Shown here: one piece after another, positions 53,438-64,000 of the stretch | Numbering within the stretch: position 1 is the first letter of the stretch | Layout of the letters: every line of letters begins with the position of its first letter | Assembly (NCBI GenBank): GCA_014529385.2 | Contig: CM043955.1 | Span: 139,365,108 to 139,429,107 of the forward strand | Source of the DNA: Adiantum capillus-veneris | Taxonomy: Eukaryota; Streptophyta; Polypodiopsida; Polypodiales; Pteridaceae | Length of the DNA: 64,000 nucleotides | Reading direction: 5' to 3' | Program-made: the position numbers and the translations under genes | The notes under the pieces: model-generated | Told to the model about the DNA's origin: nothing | The model's input: the letters and a program-made list of their open reading frames with translations, nothing else | The model's database searches: none

Positions 53438-54757
53438 CTAATCGGTTACATTGATTACATTTTTAGAGACATTTGATACATAAATCATGTAAAGTCCTCC
53501 AAAATTTACTCCATGTGCTACTGTCATAGAACCCTTGGATATCTTCCACATGTTTTGTCCAAAAGTGGTGACGTAGCCAGCATCATCAAGTAAACCTATG
53601 CTGATCAAGCTCTTTGTAATTGTGGGAACATGTCTCACATTCTTCAACGTGAAAGAAGAGCCATTCTGAAACTTCAATTGAACATCTCCAACACCTAAGA
53701 TCTCACATGTCTGTCCATTGCCTAGCCGAACATGATCTTTAGTGGTCACATAAGAGGTAAACCACTCCTTGTTTGGAGACACATGAAGTGATGCCCCTGA
53801 GTCTATAATCCAGCCACTCAGTGCATTTCCATCAGATGCTGTAAGAAGAGCTGAGTCCATTGTATTCTTCAAGAAGTAGATGTCTCCTGACACTAGACTG
53901 TTATCCTCTACAACAGTGTTTGTCACATTTATTTCTTGAATCTTCACTGAGGACTTGTTCTTCTCACCATGGTCTTCAGCTTTCTCTTTGCCTTTTTTTG
54001 CTTTCCATTCTCTGCAGTCTCTTTTCATGTGACCCTTCTTGCCACAATGGTAGCATTCTATGTCACTCTTGCCTTTAGCACTGCGGGACTTGCTACGAGA
54101 CTGATTCCTCTTTCCACCTTTGTACTTTTCTTTGGTCCTTCCCCTGACAACTAAGGCTGTTCCTTTGCCTTTGTCCATTGTCTTTCTGTTGGTTTCTTCA
54201 GTAAGCAGACTGCCTTCTACACCTGCTATGGTCAAACCATCTGGAGGTGCAGAATTACTCAAAGCTGTGCGAAAAGTGTCCCAACTTTCCGGTAATGTGA
54301 TCAACACGAACATAGCTCTAACAGGTTCATCAAACTTAACACCTTGAGTTGACAACTGATTGTAGATGGTGTTGAATTCATTCAGATGATTGGACATAGG
54401 TGTCCCTTCTTTCATCTTCAAGTAGACAAGCTTCTTAAGCCAGTATACCTGTGAAGCTGCACTCTGCTTCTCATAAAGATCACTCAGCTTTGTCCATGCT
54501 TGATAAGCCGACATCTCGTTTGCTACATTGAAGTAAACGCTTTTTGCCAAAGTCAGCATAATGGTAGAAAGTGCCAATTCATCCATTTCGCTCCATTCAT
54601 CTTCGTCCATATCTTCTGGTTTTATCCCCTTGAGCTTTATAGGTTTTATCTGCTTCTTTTGTACCAACACGTGCCAAATCTACTTCTTCCACAATGGGAA
54701 ATTGGTTCCATCCAGCTTCTTGATATTGTAAAGAGCAGTGTCCTGTGATCCAGCCAT
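53438..54757 (-). pseudogene. gag: Gag and protease of C2
   Basis: The ATG at 54757 starts MAGSQDTALYNIKKLDGTNF, the usual opening of Tork/Tnt1-type Gag. A TAG near 54680 interrupts codon 26, after which 410 codons are open. The gag helical domain is followed by the knuckle CYHCGKKGHMKRDC (about 54015-54060), then the protease site WIIDSGASLHVS (about 53780-53815), which is intact. The frame ends just before the integrase zinc region. Only one stop prevents a full Gag-protease protein. Confidence 0.88.
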
Positions 54758-54759
54758 AG

Positions 54760-55841
54760 CTACGCTTCACAGTAGTTTACTTTCCCGGGAAAAATTCAGC
54801 AGAGTTTCCCTTGTAAACTGACCTCTGAACCAATATCAACCTGTCAAATGAACCAAGAAAGCTTCAGATTCTGCAGAAATTTCGGCAGAGTCTCCTTTGT
54901 AAAATGGCTCTAGTGTACTGAAAAAACAGACCAAAAACAGCTCAAAAAACCACTATCTCTCTAACACTGTAAGCTGTGGGTAAACCTGTCCTGCACTTGT
55001 ACTGTCTCTCATTGTCCTGTCACTGTCCTATAAGCATAGATTGTGACAATGCCTCAACGGAAGTAAAGCAAAGATGCAATCCCAACTGTCTAACTCACAG
55101 TCAATACATCCTAGCTGCCTATCTAAGGGTGCTCGAGGGATCGCTCCAAGACCTGTATCACCCTAAAGGATCTCAACATTCGAGAATCCCCCAGCTCAAT
55201 AAAACCTCACTCGACCCTCAACAAAGGCTGCAGTAAATCTGACAGTACATAGACTTCCCACAAAGTCATACATCCACAAATTTCCCACTATATGCAGTAA
55301 CCGTTGCGACGGTTTTTTGCTGCGTGACTCACAGCCAGCAAACCCTCAACAGACATACATCATCTCTGACAATACATCCCATGTGGAAGTACCTGCAATG
55401 TCAGGATGAAATCTGGAATATCAAGCAGCAAACACAAGCTACCTGATGAACTAGTGGATGTCGCTTACAGTCTGTGTGTAGGTGTGCCCGTGTCGTATGT
55501 GACACGCCTCCAAGAACTGTGATCCGTCCTTCGTCGTGTAGACAGCCACAAATCAGCACTCTGGAAGTGCAGATATCTTTAACACTTGCAGTCGTAGGCC
55601 GAAACCCCAAATTTGCAGAGTCTGATCTGCACCCGCCGAGACCATGTAGTCAAAAATGGCCTACGCAGAACTTTGTCGAAGCCGAACGGTGGCCGAGATG
55701 ACCTGAGAATGAAATTCTGAGAACACCAAGCTCTTCGGGCCTTCCCACAGGAATTGGGGCCGTGTCTTCGCCTGTCGAATCTCACTCCAATATGAGCAGG
55801 TGACTCTCGCTACCTGCAAATGCTGGCCCGAGCCTCGATCT
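54760..55841 (-). other. 5' leader of C2
   Basis: About 1.1 kb between the priming site and Gag. No coding similarity was recognised. It is long for a copia leader. Confidence 0.6.
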
Positions 55842-55843
55842 GA

Positions 55844-55855
55844 GCTCTGATACCA
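55844..55855 (-). other. Primer-binding site of C2 (tRNA-iMet)
   Basis: TGGTATCAGAGC on the coding strand, two bases from the LTR. Confidence 0.92.
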
Positions 55856-55857
55856 GT

Positions 55858-57619
<1,762 letters not shown>

Positions 57620-57863
57620 TGTGGTGATGAAGGTAGTGCTAGCTGATCTACTGCACTACATTGACACCAACTTTTGCACCTGATATGCATGATTAGTCAA
57701 GGAAGGGGTTGTCTACTAGCTTGCTAACTTAGAGAAGGAGGAGATGGCGAGTACTCACTGGTGCTAGATTATGCCGGCCATGTGAACAAGTAAGGGTGGC
57801 CATCCTTGACCTTCTGCAAATCGACACTATGGTGCATGTATTTCCTTTTGTTTCTAGGCATCT

Positions 57864-58027
57864 ATTACATGGCTTATTGCATGCTCTATTATGATGTAGA
57901 GGAGGATGTGGTTGAAGCTATCCAACATTGATAGCCTCCTCCCCTATTACTTGGCTTATTGCATGCTCTATTTAATGTAGAGGAGGATGTGGTTGAAGCT
58001 ATCCAGCATTGATAGCCTCCTCCCATT
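57864..58027. repeat. Tandem duplication, period 82 bp
   Basis: GGCTTATTGCATGCTCTATT recurs at 57871 and 57953, and the rest of the unit is nearly identical. Confidence 0.92.
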
Positions 58028-58610
58028 TTAGCATATAACTCCTCCCTCCCGGGCCGATGATTACCATAATTTTAGAGCTGCAAGCACTCTATTTTTGCAA
58101 TTGTTAGTAATTAACTAACAATTTATCTACAAAAAACTATTATGTGACTCACATTTGCCGTCAAGACATCCACAAGAGAGAGGATTCTACGGAATCCAGA
58201 GGGCATGATAATAGTGATGATAAAGCTAATCATGGAGTGCATCTAATATAGGACATTTTTAAGTAGGAAAGGGTTAGGAGCTTCTTGATATGTTCACCTC
58301 TCCTAACCCTCCATAACCGCTTCACGCAAGAGTATCTATGTTTTGCACAAAACTTCTCACAAAGCAATGATGATTCAAAATATGTCTAAACCTTATAAAA
58401 GTACAAGGTCTTGAAGGGGTAGATTGAAAACTATCTAAGTCAAGACTTTGAAACATAGAGAAAGCTAAAGAGATGATAAGTATATGTTCATGGATTTGTA
58501 TAGTGTTCTTGCTATCATAGGTAGCACACCACCGAAGGCGGCATGAGACCCACTCGTGTATATTAAGTGTGGTGTACTTTAGATAACACAAAAAGTTCTT
58601 CTTATTTGGA
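58028..58610. other. Non-coding stretch
   Basis: No coding similarity or mobile-element structure was recognised. Confidence 0.5.
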
Positions 58611-58675
58611 ATTTTTCGTTTCTTGGAACTTCTTGTCGAGAATGGTATCTCTTTGAATTCCAAGAAACGAAAAAT
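58611..58675. repeat. Perfect 18-bp inverted repeat (hairpin)
   Basis: ATTTTTCGTTTCTTGGAA at 58611-58628 and its exact reverse complement at 58658-58675, with a 29-bp loop. It may be the centre of a small foldback element. No outer ends were found. Confidence 0.8.
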
Positions 58676-58933
58676 AATTTTTACCATGGTGGAAAGTTAG
58701 TAGCTGAGAGGATTGCATACAAGAAACTACTTTTGTGTGGATGTACATGTAGTCTTGAGAGCAACTAAAGGCAGGGGCATTGACAATTAGGGAGCGTGTT
58801 CTTGCATTTTGTAACTCGGTGATTTGGAAGAGGCCCACATTGACCAAGTTTCTTCCTTCATCTATGTGTCATCAATATTATAGACAATGACAGTCCTCTT
58901 AAATTTGAGCTTGAATAGGTACATCTGCTCTCC

Positions 58934-59164
58934 CTAGACATTTTATTTTGATGTTTTGATTTATGTGTTTTATGTATATGGGTGCTCACATGACTTGGAC
59001 ATGAAATTATGGTGGCTGTGTGGCTTGATTATATGATTGGAGGCTTGCTCTAGACATTTCATTTTGATGTTTTGAATTTGTGTGTTTTATGTATATGGCG
59101 CCTACATGACTTGGACATGACATTATGGTGGCCGTGTGACTTGATTATGTGATTGGAGGCTTGC
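58934..59164. repeat. Tandem duplication, period 116 bp
   Basis: CTAGACATTT(T/C)ATTTTGATG starts each unit (58934, 59050). Both contain TACATGACTTGGACATGA-like and GATTGGAGGCTTGC blocks. Confidence 0.92.
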
Positions 59165-60753
59165 CATGTGGTATGATATGCTTATCATATTGCTACTTGG
59201 AATCTAGTTTGATTTTGAGGTTTCTTGAGTTGATTTGCTAGGTTACTTTGAGATTATGGCAGGTATGTTGTTTGATATTCTTCAAAATATGATATTCAAT
59301 CCAAATTAATTATAAATGACGCTTTTTTTAAAAGTCACATTTCAAGCTTATAAGAGATGTGCATGAGCATATTTTCCCACAAACAAAGACATGCATGCAT
59401 GTTACATTTGGTTGTTTGGTGATTAAAGAATTGCACAATATAATGCAGACTTTTCTCATGCCACACTAATATTTGAAGATATCGTTAGTGTAATACGAGA
59501 GTTTGAAAAAATAAAAAATAATGTTTCAATTCAAAAAGGTAAAAAATGAAAGCTCACAAATATTAAGTCCCCTACCATAAGCTATTACAATCTTTCAGAA
59601 CTATAGCTAGCTCAAAATGCATCTCATGACTTGAGCTCATCCTATCAATAATCATAAATATCACATCATTTTCTTGACGCATCAATTGCTCTTCATGCCC
59701 TACATAAAAGAGGGCACCCCTCCAGCCGTTAATAGCTCCATTCCAAAATTAGAAAAGCACCTTAAAAACACCATCACTAGCATCTTCTTCTTCCACATAA
59801 GGCATCTGCCACTTGAAAAGCTAGAGACATGTATACAAAGCCACACAACACATGTTTGGTGGACACACTGGACTAACACGTAAAAGACGGATATACACCA
59901 AACTTTGTTGTACTCACTCATTTTTTCAAAAGAAGCGGTGTAATTCTGCCAATGAGGATTCTCAATTGTAATATATTATGTCATTCCCTCTTAGCCTCTC
60001 TAAGCCTACACACCATGTAAGTGGCCGAATGGCCATGGGAAAGTCCCCCTAGCTCTTAGTCAAAACCCTTAGTTTTGAAGAACACACAATCATTATCTTT
60101 GAAAAGGATTGGACATCGACTGTGAGAGCTCTTTGCTGCTACAAACTGTAATCTGCTTTTCTCCTTGTTTGGTAATCAAAATTTGATTCTGAATAGCACA
60201 TTGTGTTCCTTGTCTCTTGCTCTACAATCTAAGTGTAATCATTCTCAATTCTGTTGTGGTTTGTGACGTCTTGTTTGTGAGCTAAATGCATTGATTTGAG
60301 GTCTTAAATGGTTGTTTTTTGATGTTTTGACCTTGGAAAAGTGTTTCTATGCTTAAGGGAGACCATTTTGTGTAGTTCTGTTTCAGTTTTTTGCACATTT
60401 TTTGTGATGGATCGTGATTTATGTACCTTCCCAGATGGCTGCAAAACTTGGTAGGAATGTGCCCTTAGGTGCTGTAATACCTCTCCTTAAGTTTCGTTGC
60501 ATTCCGAATTCGTTTGGATGCTGAAAAGGTGTGATGACCCAGAGTGGTGAGATCAGACATAGACTGATTTTTTGACTAGGAAGTGGTTGATTTGCTTTTG
60601 TAGTAGTATGAATAGTCCTCTAAGTTCATTTTGGTGAGATTGACACTCTCATTAAGTCTATGTGTCCCATCCCGAGTCGCTTCCTTGCATATTAACATTA
60701 TGTTAGTAACAAAAAGCTATGATGCAGAAGTCCGTCACGGCGACCCGCTAACA
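59165..60753 (+). other. Region containing the 5' LTR of T2
   Basis: The T2 priming site begins at 60754, so an LTR should end at 60753 (...CCCGCTAACA). Its left end cannot be set without the partner LTR, which lies outside the window. Nothing coding was recognised. Confidence 0.45.
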
Positions 60754-60772
60754 TTGGCGTCGCTGTTGGGGA
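60754..60772 (+). other. Primer-binding site of T2 (mutated)
   Basis: TTGGCGTCGCTGTTGGGGA, the T1-class priming site with two to three transitions. Confidence 0.7.
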
Positions 60773-61230
60773 AGTCGATCATTAGGTGGTGAGTGACTCA
60801 ATTGTACGAAAAATCCCTTCCAAAGATTTTGACACCCTTTCCGTTTACACATAGATAGTAAAGCAGCTAGACATAGATTTACTGCTTAGTAGAGACTGGA
60901 GTCGAGGACCAGCAAGTGCTACTCTTTATGAGCAAAGAAAGCTGTGAGTGAAGTACAAAAGAGTATTTCGTTCTTTAATTTTCCCATGCTTGGAAAGGAC
61001 TGTTTCACCATACACTTCGTTGTCGTTTCTGTATTGTTAAATTCATTTATGATTGTGCATTTATTTCAGTTTATAGGAGTAGGCTAAGTAACAAATTCCA
61101 CCATCAATTGGGGCCAAAAGGATCATAGTAAAAACTGTCCAAAATCTTATTTTGGTGCCGAAGACCATAACTCTGAAAAGTTGTAACATTGATGGTCAGA
61201 TATTCAAAGCTGAACTAAATTCATCAAAAC

Positions 61231-63999
61231 TTGGCAAAAGGGGATATAAAATCTAAAAATAAAAAAATTGTAGTGCAGAAGCCCAAACAAGACCCAAAAG
61301 AGCTTGGAACTTCATATGAAGGGCCTGAAAAAGCCAAATGCATAAACTTAGCAGAACTAGGCAAGGAACCTAAACCGGCGTACATTGCCACAAACCTTAC
61401 GGAAGAAGAAGAGCGACTTCTCATAGATACACTTAGGCGGTATAAAGATGTGTTTGCTTGGTCATACAAAGACATGAAGGGGATAGATCCAAAGATCTAT
61501 CAACACACGATACCCCTTAAAAGTGATGCCAGACCACACAGACAACGTCCTTATACGTACAATGAAACTTTTGCCAAGAAAATTAAGGAGGAGATAGACA
61601 AACTGAAGGATGCGGAGTTTATCTACGAGATTGAACACACCGATTGGGTGTCCCCGATTGTGGTAGTACCTAGAAAAAATGCAAATTGCATGTCTGTGTA
61701 AATCTTAAACATGTAAATGCTACCACCATTAGGGACAATTATCCACTACCAATAACAGATCATGTTATTGAGAGAGTTGCGGGGAAGGAGGCCTAAAGTT
61801 TTCTAGATGGGTTCTCAGGCTACAACCAGTTAACCATAAAAGTAGAAGATCAACATAAGACAACTTTTGCAACAAAGTGGGACATATTTGCATACAGGGT
61901 AATGCCTTTCGGCCTGACCAATGCACCTGCCACTTTTCAAAGACTAATGAGTCATGCATTCAAGGAATATCTCAGACAATTTTTAGAGATTTACATAGAT
62001 GATCTTTGTGTTCATTCTCACCTAAGGAGTGATCACATAACTCGTCTAGAAAAGTCTTCAAAAAATGCAGAACTTATTGTATTTGCTTAAACCCAGAAAC
62101 ATGTGTCTTCATGGTAAGACAAGGTAAAATTTTGGGCCACATTGTGTCCAAAAACGGGATTCCACGGATCAAGAGAAGATACAAATAATTGCCACACTAT
62201 CAAGACCAACAAAAATGAAAGAAGTGTAGGCATTTATGGGTCATTGCGGGTACTTTAGGCGCTTCATATACATGTATGCTATAATAGCTAAGCCGTTGTA
62301 TGCCCTCATTGCTAAATTTGAATGGACAGAAGAATGCGAACTGGCTTTTCACAAATTGAAGTAGGGATTAATCTCTACTCCAATTTTGCAAGCCCTTGTC
62401 TGGAGCAAGATCTTTCACGTTCATGTTGATGCATCAACCTATGTCATAGGATGCATATTGGCCTAGCCAGGAGAGAAGAAAATGGATTTTCCCATTTGTT
62501 ACTTTTGTAAGTAGCTGAACAACGTGGAGAAAAATTATACCATTACGGAAAGAGAAGGTCTAGGAATGATATATGCTGTCAAAAAATTTAGACATTACCT
62601 TCTTGCAAACAAATTCATTTTCTTTGTAGATCACCAAGCACTGTTATATCTGGTAAACAAACCTTGCAACATTGAAAGGATTGTTCGTTGGTTTATACTA
62701 TTGCTTGAGTTTGATTTCACAGTAGTCATAAAAAAGGGGGCTACACACACACCTATTTAACATTGAAATGGTTCTGAGATGGAGTGAAGAGGTCATCCCT
62801 CTACTCACAATCGGATCATTACAAGTAGAAAGACAACCATCAATCATACATCGAATAAGAAATCTCTAGCTTTTAGCCAGAGAACTGTACAAGCACGGTA
62901 AGGATGGGATTTTGAGACTATGTGTACAGCCGAATGAATACGAATACTACCTCAAATAGGCTCATATACAAAATACAAGGTTTCACAGTGGAGAAACACA
63001 AACATACCAAAGACTAAAGAGACTAGGAGTCTACTGGCAAAACATGGAAAACAACGTCCATACTTATGTAAAATCATGTGATATCTATTCAAAGCGACCT
63101 CTACTAGAACATGCCACCCTGTTTCAAGTAGTACAAGCACCCAAATGGAGTACTCACATAACAGAGTATTGGAAAAACAAGACCTTCCCAGAGGGATGGG
63201 GTAAGGCAAGAATGAGAAATGTAGCAGAAGAAGCAAAACATTATTTGCTAGTTGCAAACCAACTGTACCGGCGAGGCAAAGACAAACAATTACGATTGTG
63301 TGCTACGAAAAGTGAATATTTCTTTATCCTAGAACAAACACACTTGGGCCAGTCAGGGGGACATTTCTCTGCTGATAAAACTGCAAAGCTAGTGCTTCAC
63401 TCAGGCATATGGTGGCTAACCTTGTTTAGGGATGCATAGGCCTATGTCAAAAGATGTGATGAATGTTAACGCACAAAAGCACCACTATGGAAAGATGAAA
63501 TGACATTACAGCCAATGATGGGAGTACGCGCTTTTGCCAAATGGGGCATCGACTTTATTGGCCCCATCATACCTCCTGCATACAGGATGCATGCACAATA
63601 CATCATAGTAGCAACATATTACATGACCAAATTGGCGGAAGCAAAGGCAACACAGAAAGACGACGCACAAAATACGGCTCAATTCCTTTTTAAACATACT
63701 TTACCAGATATGGTCTACCCATAGAAATAGTGAGTGATAGAACAACACACTTTTTGAACAATGTCAATCAAAGCTTACTTGACAAATTCATGGTGATCCA
63801 TCGCAAATCAACACCCTATAACCCACAAGCGAACGGACAAGCCGAGAGTACCAAAAAAAAATCCTATGCACGATGCTCACCAAAATAGTTAGCGACTCAA
63901 GAAATGATTGGATCAAAAGCTACACACTGCATTATGGGCTTCCATGGTAGCTTTTAAAACTTCCATCGGACCACTCCTTTTAACCTTGTGTTCAGGATT
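61231..63999 (+). pseudogene. pol: Reverse transcriptase, RNase H and integrase of T2
   Basis: The first frame, 61231-61701, has DVFAWSYKDMKGIDPKIYQH and DWVSPIVVVPRKN. After frame changes come the RT core (FGLTNAPATFQRLMSHAFKE and IYIDDLCVHS, 61902-62090), RNase H (REGLGMIYAVKKFRHYL and FVDHQALLYL, 62524-62760), the integrase zinc region (63044-63439: HLGQSGGHFSADKTAK, later CDEC), and the core (WGIDFIGPI at 63540-63570, then DRTTHFLNN and NPQANGQAEST further on). At least six stops or frameshifts. It extends beyond the window. An Athila/Tat-type relative of T1. Confidence 0.85.
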
Positions 64000-64000
64000 A

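Larger units (their letters stand above)
60754..63999 (+). mobile_element. T2: damaged non-chromovirus Ty3 element, gag-less, running off the right edge
   Basis: The priming site at 60754 is followed only 480 bp later by the reverse transcriptase start. Gag, knuckles and protease are missing. Reverse transcriptase, RNase H and integrase follow in order, with many stops. Protein similarity to T1 is clear (VFAWSYKDMKGIDPKIYQH compared with IFAWTYHDMKGVPPSVVQH). Confidence 0.8.

Noticed and set aside
59674-59921. Short ORFs upstream of T2
   Set aside because: They lie where the T2 LTR is expected and show no family resemblance.

Overview
This window is plant nuclear DNA made almost entirely of nested transposable elements. 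It has no bacterial-type gene organisation. It does have plant-type LTR retrotransposons primed by initiator-Met tRNA, long (GA)n, (GT)n and (CT)n microsatellites, tRNA-derived SINE-like sequences, a truncated LINE, and a decayed pentatricopeptide-repeat (PPR) gene of the kind abundant in land plants. I cannot name the species. A large-genome vascular plant fits best. No rRNA gene, functional tRNA gene or CRISPR array was seen.

Layout. 1-11816 is a four-element nest. Minus-strand Ty3 element G2 (2175-4214 plus 10551-11816) is cut in its reverse transcriptase by a related element G1 (1-2174, continuing off the left edge). It is also cut in its gag by plus-strand element A (4215-10550), which itself carries a 5'-truncated LINE (8799-9248). 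11817-19000 holds microsatellites, a likely first exon of a SART3/PRP24-like splicing factor (minus strand, 13236-13444), a Mutator-like MITE (13619-14113), three tandem SINE-like units, another SINE-like unit, and a decayed minus-strand copia fragment. 19190-29079 is a decayed plus-strand copia element (C1), cut in its integrase region by N (21980-27403), a non-coding minus-strand LTR element with 175-bp LTRs and a perfect target duplication. 29865-32978 is a second non-coding LTR element (L). 34150-34515 is a PPR pseudogene. 34571-48445 is T1, a young 13.9-kb minus-strand Ty3 element of the non-chromovirus (Athila/Tat/Ogre-like) kind. 50447-56049 is a damaged minus-strand copia (C2) inserted inside a GA microsatellite. 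60754-63999 is a damaged plus-strand element (T2) related to T1 and running off the right edge.

The most unusual object is T1. Its order is leader, Gag, a four-zinc-knuckle region, a first protease-like domain (DGGA), reverse transcriptase, RNase H and integrase. After integrase, in the same frame and behind a single TAA, comes a second retropepsin-like domain with a canonical DTGA active site and a tail with four W-(V/I/A)-P-(K/R) motifs. A further small ORF lies downstream. I know of no standard plant Ty3 layout with a protease downstream of integrase.

How the parts work together: autonomous-type elements (T1, C2, C1, T2, G1/G2) supply or once supplied reverse transcription and integration functions. 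A, N and L have LTRs and priming sites but lack reverse transcriptase and integrase, so they could only have moved using proteins made elsewhere. All pol-bearing copies here carry stops or frameshifts, so none looks autonomous as it stands.
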